This document shows positions 35,339 to 47,929 of a stretch of 64,000 nt of DNA, piece by piece. How positions within the stretch are numbered: the first letter of the stretch is position 1; the number at the start of each line of letters is the position of its first letter. Source of the stretch: Eudorina sp. 2006-703-Eu-15 (Eukaryota > Chlorophyta > Chlorophyceae > Chlamydomonadales > Volvocaceae); the NCBI GenBank assembly GCA_003117195.1, contig BDSI01000047.1, positions 62,001-126,000 on the forward strand, given 5' to 3'. Below the pieces are notes generated by a model, which saw only the letters and a program-made list of their open reading frames with translations, was not told where the DNA came from and did not search any database. A program made the position numbers and the translations under genes.

Positions 35339-36867
35339 CGAGCTGCCTGTACACGCGACCCCCTCGTGAGGGTGCGACGCAAAAGGCTGACCCACTGCCG
35401 CTGCGTTACACGGGACGGATCCTCACGGACCGCCAGGAGCCGCCACCAGCACATCAACTTGAGGGATCTAAGACAAGAAACCTCTCTGCTAAGTGACGCG
35501 CGCGTTGTACCGAGTCAGAACGGTACGCGCGCGGCGTTCGATATGCGCAGGACGCCTCACTCTCGTCGGGCTTGCTGCACGACCGACTGCGCCGCGTATG
35601 TTATGCGGTCCTCGGGGGACTGAAGCGTTCGCATGCCACCCAGCATGCATGGCCTACACAGCGGCTTTCGACGCAACGCGCAGTCCTCAGCATGCGTGTG
35701 TGGCGCCTGGGTCAGGCGCAGAACCTAAGCCGCCAACGGCCCCGACCTCCAGGAAAGGTAGCAAGCTCAGCGCGTGATGCAGGAACAAGGATCCGAACCA
35801 TGACCTTCACCAATGCCCACCGTCTCCCAACCATCATCTGCCCGCCGGCCACCCTGCTGTCCCCGAAAGCGGGGTTTTACCACTAGTCCGAAGACAAGGC
35901 GCACACACATATCAGATATCACAGTATACATCATATCATGAAATGAGCTGCAGCAAAACATATGTATTCTAAAGCCGGTCGTGCTCGTATGCGCCCTACA
36001 CTGCCTTGGCGAGGGCACCTACCCTCACCTAACGCTATTCGAGCTCAGCGGTAATCTTCGGATCCGAAAGCCTGCAAACATTACCGCCCCTTCCGCATCC
36101 CCTTCACACCATCTCCCAAGCGCCCCTGGAAACGGGGTTTGTGCCGTCGCCCATTCCCGCGCCCGTCAGGGCTGGGACCAGGGGCGTCCCGCCAGCAACT
36201 CCACCTTCATGCCCGGGAACACGGCAGAACGCGGTATGCCCAAAGAACACCACCGCCAGGCCAACCGCAATGCTCGGGTCCGAGGTATCGATGCTGTATT
36301 GTCTAGTGTACTCAGTAGCAAAGCAAGACTCTCCAGCGGCCGCAAAGCATAGTATAATTTGAGCGCCCCGCACGCGGAGCCGGCTCCCTGCCACGTTGTG
36401 GGCTCAAATGGCATGCACTCGCACACCCGCGAGCCACATCCACCCATTCATACAACGACCTACACATCCATCTGTCCATCCAGGGTCCCCCCCGAACGAG
36501 AGCACCAGAGCCGTTGATCCGGTAACTGTCCAGAGCGCCCGAGGGCGGACAACCGAATGCACATCTGAACTGCACGTCCACTCCCACGTCCACCCACAAA
36601 AACAACGTCAACTCACATTTTAGTAATGACGGCATCCCAACGTTTCCGGCCACGTCCACTTCCCACGCGCAACTCCCCGTCGCCTTCTCTCTGCCAACAA
36701 CCCTGCAACCTGAAGTCCGCATTCCACATTTCCCTTCCGCACCACCGCAGTCCGCATTCACCTTCACCGCTGATTCCCTCCGACCTCTTCCTCTTCCCGC
36801 CCTTCGCCGTAGGCCGCCCAATTCGATTCCACCCGTCCGGAGTTATTGTCCCGGCTCCCTTCCTAGT
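35339..36867. other. Gene-free stretch between the PhyH-like gene and the HD2-like gene
   Basis: This is the convergent interval between the two genes. No protein-coding signal is evident. A Pol III promoter-like pair lies at 35789-35888 and is listed separately. Confidence 0.5.
35780..35890 (-). other. tRNA-like/SINE-like fragment
   Basis: On the minus strand an A-box-like segment (GACTAGTGGTAAAAC, 35888-35874) is followed about 75 bases later by a B-box-like GGTTCGGATCC (35799-35789), one base off the tRNA consensus. A small CCCCG...CGGGG stem follows the A box. The whole does not fold into a standard tRNA, so it is either a decayed tRNA or part of a tRNA-derived SINE, a class known in Chlamydomonas. 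No second copy was seen in the window. Confidence 0.3.
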
Positions 36868-39800
36868 TTACTTCTTCACCAGCGATACCTTGTCGCCGTT
36901 GACTGCGAACTTGTCACCATGCTGCTTCAGGAACGCCCCGATCTTCGCCACCGCCGCGGGCTTCTTGATGGCGTTGCCGATGTTGCTGGTGCTGACTGGG
37001 CCCGGCTGGCTGCGGATGAAGTCCACCACCGCTGTCAGGTACTCGGCCTCGTTGGAGGGCGTCTTGACACCTGTGTGCATACACACACACGCGCGCGCAT
37101 GCGGCAGTCCCGCATTGTACTGCACTGTACGGCACAGCATGCCCCTCTAAAATGCAGTGCACTGCTCACTCGGCCAAACGTGTGCGAGCGAGCGCCGTTC
37201 CTCCTCCCTCCAGCTCTCGTCCCTCCGTGACAACCCCAACCCTTCTTCCAGCATCCTTCCTCGCGCGCTCGTGGTCTATTCGTGTGCAAGACGGATCGAC
37301 TCACGGATCAGCAGCATAGGCTCTCACCTTTGGGCGTCCCCGCCGGCTGTGCCGCCGCGGCGGGGGGCTGCTTCTGCGACGCCTTGCCGGCCTTCTGCTC
37401 CGTACCCGCAGCACCATTCTGCTTGGCCGCCGACTTCCCCTCGCCCTTGCCCTTGGCCGCGCCCTTGACCTCCTGCTTGGCGCCGTCCTCCTGGGAAGCG
37501 CCGCCCTTCTGGACCTTCACCGCCTGCGGCTTGCCGCCCTCCGTGACGGCGATGACCTTCGAGCCCGCCTTCTGCTCCGGCTGTTGCTTCTGCTGTTGCT
37601 TCTGCTGTTGCAGCAGCTGCTTGGGCGGAGCCGACTTGGGAGGCTCCTGCTTGGGCAGCTTGCCGGGCTTACCCGGCTGGGGCGTCTGCGCGCCGCGTTT
37701 GCTGCCAACCTTAGAGCGCAGGGAGCCGGGGGAAGGGAGGGAAGGGGCAGCGCATTGATCGACACATGGTAGCCGGAATGCAAGCAGACCAGACGCGCCG
37801 GGTGGTTAGGGGTAGAGCTTCACAAATTTGACAGAATGCAGTCAGAGTTCGCCGTGGATACGGGGGAATTTCACGAAGTGAGGCGGGGCAGCGTCGAGGG
37901 ACCCCGTGTGTGGCCCTCTTATCAGCCGGGGAGCGACAACCAGCGCCTTGCAGCTCCCCAGTCCGCCATCTGGTGCACTGCGGTGGATTCACATCAACTT
38001 TTGGGAGCGCTTGCCATCATCAGTTACGGAGTCGGGCCCAGATGCGTATGTGCTGCTATGTCCCGTCCTCCCAGAACCCAGTGCCTTGTTTTGTCCCAGT
38101 CGTAGTCGGAAGCACTGCCATGCAAGGTTTGACAGGCCCTACCTTGGCAGCGGGTTTAGCCTCTTCCTCTTCCTCCTCCTCGCCCTCTTCTTCGTCCTCA
38201 TCCGCTGCAAGCGCAATGCACCAGAAGGAAGTAAGGAGTGCCCAAGTTGCGACGCGTGACAAGAGAGAGCATGTTGTGGCATGGAAAGGCGCAGCAGCAG
38301 CAGCCCGCTTCTAGTGGCTTTGTCGAAAGCTCATGCGCAGTTATGGCCTCGCCACGCCACGACAGGTCAGGCCCCTGCGCTCCAGTTTCCCGCTTGCCTT
38401 TTCTGCCGCTCCTTGCTTGGCCTCACCTCCTGATGCATAGCAAAGCCAGTTTACACTTCCGTACAGACTGGACACTGGGCCCATGACCAAGCATGGCTGG
38501 CGGCCCACATGCGCCTAGCAGGACTCGTGAACGGGCCACAGGTACCGCGGTGATGTGATGCCATGCACACCTACACAGCACGCCCCGCCGGCCTAACTAC
38601 CGACTCTTGCGGTCGGTCTCACCGGCTTCGGCAATCATGTCATCGGAGCCCAGGTCCCCAATGTCCGGGATACCATCATCCTCGTCCTGCTCCTCGTCGT
38701 CCTCCTCATCTTCATCATCCTCGGTCTCATCCTCGTCGTCCTCCTCGTCCTCGTCCTCATCCTCGTCTGCAGCAGCGCGCGTCGTCGGGACAGGTCGGTT
38801 GGGGTTTGGCGACAGGCTCATAGCAGCGGCGGTTCACTGGCAGGCAGCCGGCGGTTATGGTAGACCCGAGACAAGACGAGACCGGTGAGGCACATGGGCA
38901 ATTAAGACCCAATGCCCGACAATACGGCATTGCAAAACCCTCCCATCCAAACAGCAGCCAGACTACCACCACCACCACCAGCATCCGCCGCCGCAGCCGC
39001 CGCCGCCGCAGCAGCAGCACTCCCAAGATGCCCCAAAATGGTTTCCAGGTGAGGTGCAACACCCAATGCAAAGAAATGCAGCAGAAGTCCTCCTCCCCGA
39101 ACTGAACTGAACCGGAAAGTTTCCCGGAGGCGCCATCGACTTCGCACGCACCTTCGTCCGTGTCCATGGCATCGCTGTTGGGGGTGGCCGCCACCGCGGC
39201 CTTGAGGGCGCGCTGCGGACCAGTCGTGCCAAGGGAAGGAAAGAAGGAGGAGCAAGGGCGCATCGGTCATTGAGGAAACAGTTGAGAATCCTGTATCGGT
39301 ATTGGATTGGCCGCTGGTTTCGGAAGCACTCCTAATACAATCTGGTTTCGGAGCAACCGGGTCCAAGACCACTCACTCCGTGAGGGGCTGCGGGGGACAC
39401 CCCGGGCGTGCCTGTGAGTGCCCCTGATCCTCCGTACACATGTACGACCCAGTCGCGACGAACGCAACACGGGGACTGTCATTCCAGTCCAAAAACTCCG
39501 ATACCGTGATACTGAGACACCCAACAGTCCTTTAACGGTTGGCACCGCCAGCAATGCTGCAGGACTTGCCTTTGCGAGCGGTACCGCCTTTGGTGTCTTC
39601 TGGTCGTCTTCCTCGTCCGAGAACTCCACCTGCTCGCCCTCGTCCTCCTCGTCCTCGCCCTCCTCCTCCTCACCCATCTCGTAGTCCTCGTCGCTCTCCT
39701 CGTCCTCGTCTGGGTGTACGGCAGTAGACACTTGATAGCCGTACACATGCACCTCCGAGTCACCCAAGTTGCGCAACTCCACGGTCTGCGGACGACAGGT

Positions 39801-40327
39801 AATGCCACGAGGGGGGAAACTCGTTAGGGCTGCCCCATCAGACCGTTTGCTGAGCACTAAGCTGATTTGCTGACCAGAGTCCATGGCAAGGGACGTTGCA
39901 AGAAGCGCCCGATATGGTTATCAGAATTCTGCAAGGGAATCCCTGAACATCCTCGGTTGGCCGATTCTGTTTGCAGGCGCACAGTCGTACGCCACTTTAA
40001 CTGTTGACACCCCGCAAGAATCGCTTTCTCCCATTGCAGGTACCGTTTGAGCTGTCTGGCCCTCGCTGAAATGCGCCAAAATTCAAAATCCCGCACCTGG
40101 TCCAGTGCAATGTCCAACCGGCACTGCCGCGTGTGCGGGGCTTCCAGCGTGGCAAGCACCGTGTTGGTGCCATTGTATTCGAGCGTGATCACATGCGGGC
40201 CGTCCTTCGGGTTAACCCCCAGCGCCAATCCCGTAACATGGATACTAGACAAGACTGCCTGAGTGCTTTCCACTTCCTGCTGAACAGGCTTGCCCTTAGG
40301 TGGTAGGAGGACAGACCAAAAAGCCAT
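36868..40327 (-). CDS. HD2/nucleoplasmin-like nuclear protein with acidic tracts and a C-terminal helical domain
   Basis: Seven exons on the minus strand: 40327-40097, 39785-39570, 39212-39152, 38766-38623, 38204-38143, 37709-37328 and 37070-36868, 432 residues, all phases consistent. The N-terminus MAFWSVLLPPKGKPV, with about 95 following residues ending in SEVHVYGYQ, is the nucleoplasmin-like fold shared by plant HD2 histone deacetylases and nucleolar FKBPs. Exons 2-5 add long Asp/Glu tracts, and exon 6 is Lys/Gln/Pro-rich, as in nucleolar histone chaperones. Exon 7 encodes a compact 66-residue domain (EYLTAVVDFIRSQPG to GDKFAVNGDKVSLVKK) that looks like a small winged-helix and replaces the HD2 zinc finger. 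The start at 40327 has a strong context (AGCCATGGC). Intron 2 has a GC donor (AAG|GCAAGT). Likely role: chromatin or nucleolar histone/ribosome chaperone; deacetylase activity is not shown by sequence. Confidence 0.87.
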
Positions 40328-40710
40328 GGCTTCTGTCATGCGCGTAGATACCTCAGGGATCTGAGACTGTCACGATATGCAGCCGCCGTCCGGCGACAGC
40401 TTGTCGCAGGCCCAATCGTGACTTATATAGAAGCACGTATTTAGACTCGTATCGATCCTCTGATTTCGTTCCAGGCCAAAATGAATTTGAGAAGTGCTGG
40501 AAAACTCCTTCTGGAAAACCCTCCGAAGGACGAGCAAGCACTGCACGTCAGCTAATCCCTATGCATGCAATCGTTTGCATCCGGCCATTTCTGCGCAGGG
40601 TGAAAATTTTCGCGCACATTCCGTGGGTCTCGGAGCCGCAATGTCTGATTCGTCGCATTGCCCAGACGAGATGTCTGTGCAGACTATCCAAAGATACCAT
40701 AACAATAAAC
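40328..40710. promoter_or_regulatory. Shared divergent promoter region, HD2-like gene and ODR4
   Basis: Only 383 bases separate the start codons of two head-to-head genes, so both promoters and 5' leaders must lie here. The segment is more AT-rich than the flanking exons. No specific element was identified. Confidence 0.55.
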
Positions 40711-43700
40711 ATGGCCCGCGCCTGTCAGGCGGATGACTCCTTAGAGAGGCAATTTGAGGCGTTGCTAAAACAGCAGGCTGGGCCAGAGGTCAGGCATTGT
40801 TGCAAGAGAACTGCTTCGTAATACGTAAACACCGTGCAGCGACTTAATCGCATCGTTACTGACCCAGGTTGGCGTGCTGGTGGGAAAGCAAGCCCCGGGT
40901 GGCAAGGCGCTACTGTATGGTACAATCAAGACACCCGCCCCGGTTCGTTGGGTGCTTTTAAATGCCAGGGCCAAGGACGTGATGGGAAATATGCAACACA
41001 TACCGACCGAAGCAGCAGTTGCTGTAGATCTCCAGCGTGTCCAACCTGGCTTACCTGTCGGTTGCATCTATATCCCCACGGGCTGCAACCCATGAACCCT
41101 TGTGTGATGCATGCAGCATCTTGCCATGCATCACCGCAGAGCTGGCGCCTTCCTACCCTCCGTCGCCAACCACACCCTCCGTCCCCACCTGCAGGAGGGC
41201 CTCGAGCCCCTGGTGGTCACTGGGGCGGGCTCTGCGGCCCCGGCAGGCGGCAGCAGCAAGGCCGGCAAGAAGCCCGGACCGGGCGGGCGGGCAGCCGCCG
41301 GAACAGCCACCACCGGAGGCGTGTCCGTGAGCCTGGAGGCGGACTGGATCACTGAGCACGTGAGGCAGGTGGCGAGGATGCTGCCGGGAGGTGAGCGCGG
41401 CGCCCGCCGCCCTCGGGGCACCCAGCGACCGCTGCGGATGTGGCAGCGCTCGCCCCATCCCTCCCACCTCATCGGCCGCTGCGGACATGGCCCGCGAGGA
41501 ACCCGTCCTCGTCATTGCCCGGCAGGCTGCGCGCACTACAACCCAAGAGCCATAATTGCTATCCACATATCATACCGTGGCTCAGGAAGCGGTGACCGCA
41601 CTGGGTATTGGGCCCGGGGCGGGCCTCGGGGCAGGGGCGGACCCCGGGGCAGGGGCGGGCCCCACCACTCCTCGCCGGGTTCCCCACAACAGCGCACATG
41701 GCCGCTCCCCCGCCCCCCGTCAGGCCTCGCGGTCCTGGGTCTCTACATCTTCTGCCCGGAAGCGGCCTACTCCGTTGCCGCGCCGCAGCTGTGCACCCTC
41801 CTCGCGGGGCTGGCGGCCGTATGCCTGCCGCCCAAGCCGGCCGCTGGCGCTGACCCCTCCGCAGCCGCCGCCGGCGACCAGCTGCTCCTCCTGCACATCG
41901 ACGCGACGTCGCGGAAGCAATCCCTCCGGGCTCTGCCTGTCGCCGCAGCGGCCGCGTCCGTTTCCTCACTCAAACCCGTGGAGCTCAAGTACGGTCCCGC
42001 CCTCGCCGGCCTGGTGCTGCTTCGGTGCTGGCATGGGGTGGACCTGGCGCTGCCTGTGCCGGCAGGAGTGGCCGGCGGAGGCGGGGCGGAGGGGGGCACG
42101 GGGGCGCCGATGCGGCGCCACCTGGCTGCGTTGGTGGCGTCCGAGTCGGAGCGCATCCGGTGGGTGGGGTCGGTCACCACAGAGGGGCCCAGGGCTGGGA
42201 TGCAAGCGTTGACTGGCCGTGTGGAGTTGATCACCTCTGTGTGCTTGCAAGATGCCCGTGTCGAGGGCGGCAGCAACACTGTTGTGTTCGCATTGGTCCC
42301 GTCCCATATCCCTGACCGCCGGCCCCCGGCTGATCCGGAGGCGACTCTGCAGCAGCCATCTTACCGGCTGCACCTCCACCTCCGGAGGCGTTGTGCCCTC
42401 AGTTCCGCTGTACTTCATATGCGTACGGACGGTACGAGCCCTGGGTACGAGGCATTCACAATCCCCACTGACCCCTGGGTCACGGGTATACACATTCTCG
42501 CCAGGTCCGGCCTCTTCGTGACCGCCGCGGGCGCACTGCCGCCCGACTCATCGCAAGTCGGGGAGGCGCTCGCCGCCGGGTCCTCCACCTCCACTTCCAC
42601 CTCTGGCGGCGAAACCGCCGGCCCTTCCGGCGACATCTCCTCTGCCGTACACGTGCCCGTGTTCGACCTCACTCTCCTGGCACCGCCCCGCTGCCGCCAG
42701 CTGCCGTCCGAAGCCGCACCGCAGTCCCAGCCCCAGCCGTCTCAGGCCCAGCAGCCCCCGCCGGCGGGTGTCAGTAGCCAGGCGGTGGTGGGTCAGGCCA
42801 GGCTGCGGGGCTGCCTCCAGGGCCTCGCCTTTGTCAGCAAGCGGGAGGCGGTGGGCAGGGCAGTGGCCGACCTCAAGGTGGGGCCCGGTGCTGCTTGTGT
42901 GTGTGCTGTGCGCGTGTGTGTATAGCCAAGTAACTCACCCGACCCAACCCGCGTGTGTGAAAAGGAGAACCGAGCCGCGAGGGAAAGAGCAGTCCAGCAC
43001 AACAGAGCCGTAGGCGATACCACCCGGAGCCCCAGTTGTACCGACGACCGTTGCCGACACGGCGTGCACGGCGACGGCGACGTGGGTTATGTTCTTATGC
43101 AGTCCTAGCCGCTGAGGACAGGAACACGTTTTGTTAGGCGACGTACCCGACCCAACCCAGGGATCACGTGTGTGCGTGCGTGTGCGGTTGAGGGATGAAC
43201 TATCGCCATCCCTGAGAAGACTATGATGATGAAAGTAGCGTTGTTCAGACAGCGTTGGGTGCGAGGGCAAGTCGCAGGGCAGCGCAGCGCAGCGCAGCGA
43301 GCTGGCGACACCCTGATCTCGGGCAGTGAGTATCGCGGCGGTGCGGGGCCGGGGAGGGATGGAAGGAGCAGACGGGCGGCGGGGTAGGGCGGGTTGGGCT
43401 GGGATCGGGCGACTGGGACCACCTCCCTCCCGCGCGAAGACCTGCGCTCTATTCGGCGGGAGCAAACAACCGGCCCGCCCGAGAAACCCGGCCGCTGTTG
43501 CGCTGCGGAGGCGCGAACGGCGCCCGCTCTCTCAGCTTCTCCTGAAACGATGACGCGGCTCCCAGTGCACTACAACCACCACCACCCCATTTCCACGCGC
43601 GCCACCTTGTAACGCCCACCCCTGGCTCCGCCAGGCCGACTTGCTCGCCAGCCTAACCTCTCGTCTTGAGGTGTTGGTGGAGGAAGCCACCCGGGGGTCG

Positions 43701-45097
43701 GATCAGCAAGCCACCGCGGAGCAGCAGCAGCAGCCGACGCCGCTCCACCGGCTGCTGAACACCCCGGCGCAGCTGGCGGCGGGGGCAGGGGAGGCGTTTG
43801 CGGGAAGCTGTGACCTGGCGCTGCCCCGGCGGGTGCTCCTGCCCTGGCTGGTGAGCAGGAGGAGAACAGGCGGCGGGTACGAGCCTGGCACCAGGATGCG
43901 GTTCACGAAATCAGCAATGATCCAAGGGTGCTAAGAATTGGAGTTGTAAGGTGTTGTCAGGAGGAAGGGATGGGAGAATGCCATGGGAGCACGACTAGGG
44001 ACTGTGCATTCACGGTAGCTACTCACAAGCCCAGCTCCGTTGGGGGGCTCGGGGCGGCAGATCCAGGGCGAGGGGCGCGCACGTGGCGGACGGAAATTGA
44101 CGAGCCACAGATCTACTGACCAGCCAGCCATCTGGCCACTGCAGGGCTGCAAGAAGGAGGAGGAAACGCGCGTCGCATCGTTAGCAGCCACTGACGATGG
44201 GCGGCATCCCAGCGGCCCCACCAGCCCGGCCTATTGCTCCGCCAGTGTTGCGGAGTGCAGCTGCCGGCATACAGCAGGTGGCGGCACCTACATACGGCGG
44301 TGGGAACCTAGGGCTGCGCATCCGCCGCATCTAAGTGCCCCCCTCGGGTTTGGTTTGTTTGTTCCCCCTTGGCTGCTCCCCTGCAGGGTGGCGGCCTGGC
44401 GCTGTGCGACTACCTGTTGGAGGGGGAGCCGGTGGAGGCGGCTGCGGAGCGGGCCCAGCAGCTGCTGGCGCTGCGAGGGAGCCGGGTGAGGGCGAGGGAT
44501 GAATCGAACAAACAGTACCCAGAAACGAACACGGAGGGTGGGAATAGTGGGGAAGGGGGCTGGGGCCGGGAAGTAGCGGGTGGAGGAAGGGTCGCTGATC
44601 GACGGGTGCGGGCAGCGGGAGGGGCAGGAGCAGGGGCAGGGAAGCGAGTCAGGGACGCCAGCGCAGAAGGCGATGGCATGCAGGAACGGGTCTGTCTGTC
44701 TGTCGGTTGGCTGGATGGCTGGCTCGATGACAGTGATCAAGGGAAGACAACCAGAATAACTGGAGCCTACCTACGCCTCTCCTCGCGCGTCACTGCGCCA
44801 CCAACCTCCCACCACGCAACCCCGCCGGTTGGGGGTACGCGCTACGCTACACTGCAGGTGGTGGAACTCGAGACGCCCCCACCTGTCGCCTCCGGGGCGG
44901 CCGCCACACCCTGGCGCCCCAACGCGCTGCCGGGCGAGGTGCCGGCGGATGGCGGGCAGGGCGGCTCCTCGGCCTCCCGGGCGGCCTCCTCGGGACTGCC
45001 CTGCGGCAGCACCGTGATCGCCAGCCTGGCGGTGGCGGCGGTGGCCTCAGCGGTCGGGGTGTTCTCGTTGCTGGGTCAGCAGGCAGGGCAGCAGTGA
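40711..45097 (+). CDS. ODR4: ODR4 homologue (tail-anchored factor linked to GPCR trafficking)
   Basis: Seven exons in phase: 40711-40788, 40868-40942, 41195-41390, 41724-42877, 43635-43850, 44387-44485 and 44858-45097, about 685 residues (human ODR4 has 454). Family landmarks in order are VGVLVGKQAPGGKALLYGTIKTP, then WITEHVRQVARMLPGGLAVLGLYI, the best conserved segment of ODR4 proteins. A middle region follows (LLLHIDATSRKQ, ELKYGPALAGL), then a C-terminal half with GGGLALCDYLLEGE. The end is a single hydrophobic segment (SLAVAAVASAVGVFSLL) that fits the C-terminal membrane anchor. In C. elegans ODR-4 helps odorant receptors reach cilia, and the family is widespread. Extra length is Ala/Gly/Ser-rich sequence in exon 4, which could contain unrecognised introns. 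The start codon lies in AACATGGCC. Confidence 0.87.
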
Positions 45098-46551
45098 AAG
45101 TGAAGACGACAGCAAACCCGGGCCGCTGGCCGGGGTAGGCGGAGATTGCGCATTGAAGGCTGACGGGTGGTGGCAAGCTGTTGCGGTGAGGGCCCACACT
45201 GCGGTACCTGGTCGGGCGGTGTTTCCCCCCCCCCCCGTGACCCAATGCCCCGCGCATGGATGCACTGCGGGAGGGCGGTTGCGCTAGTGTGGTGACGTGG
45301 TGAATGACCCGGCTGTGCTGTGTGCTGTGGCACCAGTGCGCAGGTCGTCCAGGTTGACACGTCAGCTGGAGGAGACGACGGCGGTACTGGCTGCAGGCAG
45401 TGGAGGTGTATGGGGTGGCAGCGGTGGGTAACGCGTGGGGGCGTTGAGGCGCAGGAATCGGAATGATCAAGTGTCGCAGTGCCTTTCTCGATGGCCGTTA
45501 TTGCTGCGATTCCACGGATGACTAAGGCCGACAACCGGTTGATAACGGTGTTCACAAGTGTTGCATCGTCTGGACGGCATACTGCACCCGGGCGGTACCG
45601 TCAAGGGCAGCATTAACGGCCCTGTGCCATGTTGTCACCGGGTACCATCGCGCATAGACACGCACAAATGGGGTGAGCACGTCATCATGACCAGGCAGAG
45701 CTGTCCACATCAAGTCATGGGAAGTCAAAAACGACCAAAAACACCCGGCCATTTGAGTTACTTAATCCCTGACAAGCAACGGTATGGTAGCTGCACGCGA
45801 AGATGCGCACCGAGAAGACACGAACGCTCGCCCACACACGACTGCTACTTCTGTGCGTGCTAACAAACCCGAAAACATGCACCATACACACTCCTTGACT
45901 ACACGTTCTTGTTACCCTCCGTGGCAGAGCAGCATCTCAGCTGCCTGGACACGTAGCGCTTCGGTGACCCACGCCGGGTCAGTGTCTCTTCCACATATGC
46001 ACACACTCGCACCCACTTTCATACACACACGGCGCCTGAGTCCGCTCCCAGATCCCCACACAACGCCACACACTCTGCAGCTGCAGCCACAGCCGTCACG
46101 ACCACTCCAAGCTGCGACTGTCCTTTCTTCAGCAAGACGTTGAAACGGTGATGCTTCTATGAGATGCAGGCCAGCCTCAGTCCAGTATCAAAAACGCCAT
46201 CCCTACGGCTGTCGCGCTCCCATGACACGCTCGAAGAAGCCGCTCAGAGATATCATGTCTCTCAGAGATGTTGCTGCCCGGCAGGACGGAAGGCAATACA
46301 CACGCGCTGCAGCCACGCCCATTGGTGTAAGGTATGCCCATGAGTAGGGGAACCTCGCTACCCTGTGCTTCGTCCCCACAACGCCATTCCGCCAGCCCTA
46401 TCTTCCAGTCCTGTCTCTCGGGGGGACAGGAGTCCCCCCGAGAACGCTGCCCAGCAGGACGGCTTGATTTTTAGGTCTAGCCCAGCCACGCGTCCTGACA
46501 CAATCGTCCCGCCGTCCGCATACGCTTCGAGCATTGGGCGCCCAAATTGGT
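45098..46551. other. Gene-free stretch between ODR4 and the 46.5-kb membrane-protein gene
   Basis: This is the convergent interval. I see no coding signal. A plus-strand TGTAA at 46326-46330 is the first candidate polyadenylation signal after ODR4, 1.2 kb from its stop. Confidence 0.45.
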
Positions 46552-47929
46552 TTACCGCTTGCGGCTGCTGCCGGTTCCTCTGTTATTCGCCGGCGAGTCA
46601 CCCTCATCGATCGTCGTCCACTCCGCCTCAACAACGGGCCCATCCTGCTGGTTGGACCAACTGTTCCGCGTCCCGGTGCTAGCACCCCGGCGGCTGCTGC
46701 TGCCGTTGTTGCCGGCTGCTCTAGCACTCCACGACGCCTGTGCGTTGCCGAATATGTCCGAAAACGGGTTAGCTGCGCGACGGCGGGCCGCCTCAGCTTC
46801 CGCCTGCTCCTGAGCCAGCCGCTGCGCCTGCTGCTCACGCGCATAATTGAGGAGCAGCATGGCCACGGGTACGCTGAGCCACCACAGCAGCAACAGCACG
46901 TTCAGCAGGCCCCAGAACAGCGGGCTGCTAAGCAGCACGCACAGCGCTGCAAAGACAGCGACCTTGCCGTACCACGTGGACGAGAACTCGTTCAACTGGC
47001 GCTGCCACGTCGGCCACGAGCGGGTAATGTAGTCCGCCGCGGAACGTGCCCGCCTCCGGATGCCGTACGTCTGGTCGATGTCGCGTGCGAGCTCCTCGGC
47101 CCTGCAGCCATTTGGGTCGTAAGAGTTTGCGATGTGTACAACTTTGGTAAGTTCTTGTCGCCGGCCCGGGTGTGTCTGTGCGTTTTTCTAGTAACCACCT
47201 CTATGAGTCGCCTTCAGCAGTAAACCATTCCCGAAGTGCAGCAAGCGACACCTGCTGTCAAGTCCTGAACCCCCAACTACCTGAAGCCCGGGACGCTGCC
47301 AAGAATGTATGCTGTGACCCAAACGCGACATCCGGCCCTCAGGCAAGGAGGGGGCTACACGGCCACAGCAACAAATCCCTCGCAGCGACCCACAGGCCCG
47401 AACGCACGTTCACCCGTGGCTGGGAACAAGCCTGGCCAGCCACTTGAAGTGCACTCGTTGGTGCACAACCACTCAGCAAATCCCAGTGGCGAAGAAGGCG
47501 GGAGTGTCCGAGTCCGGGGGAAACGCACCTCCGCGCCGCTCGAGCCGTCTTGGATGTCAGCTCGTACTCGGAATCCAACTGAACAAACACGCGCCTGGCC
47601 TTATCTTTGGCTTTATCTGCAGCATCCCGCACTGAGTCACCAGCCTGTTTGAACGCCTCGTTGGCCCGCTGCTCGAGCTTTTGCTCCTTCGCGAAAGCGC
47701 TCCACTTTCCCTGGGCCTTTTTGAAGGCACGAGCTGCTGCTGATTGTGCCTCCGCAAACGAATCAGAAGAGCCAGACGACCCCTCAGATGCTCGCAGAGA
47801 GACGTCAAGCGTGCGGTTGAGACGTGATCGGTATGGAACAGGGCCGGAAGCCATCCTGGTGTGCTGAGCATGGGTCGAGCTGCAGCTCGTGCTCGCCCCT
47901 GCTTGTTGACGAGTTGCCATAAGTGACAT
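46552..47929 (-). CDS. Uncharacterised membrane protein, possibly plastid-targeted
   Basis: Two exons, 47929-47529 and 47101-46552, joined by a phase-2 GT-AG intron, giving 316 residues. I do not recognise the family. The first 60 residues are Ser/Arg/Ala-rich and could be a plastid or mitochondrial transit peptide. Residues of about 60-135 form an Ala/Lys/Glu-rich helix (AFKKAQGKWSAFAKEQKLEQ, then DAADKAKDKARR), with a weak resemblance to LEA or apolipoprotein-like amphipathic helices. After EELARDIDQTYGIRRRARS comes a strongly hydrophobic double segment (VAVFAALCVLLSSPLFWGLL and a following LLLLWWLSVPVAMLLL) that fits a membrane hairpin. A charged Gln/Ala/Glu helix and a Ser/Asn/Gly-rich tail complete the protein. 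The clean two-exon structure and coherent composition argue that it is real. An alternative start is the Met three codons downstream. Confidence 0.75.

Noticed and set aside
40325..40339. Upstream ATG at 40339 as the start of the HD2-like protein
   Set aside because: The family begins with MAFW, and the ATG at 40327 has the better context.
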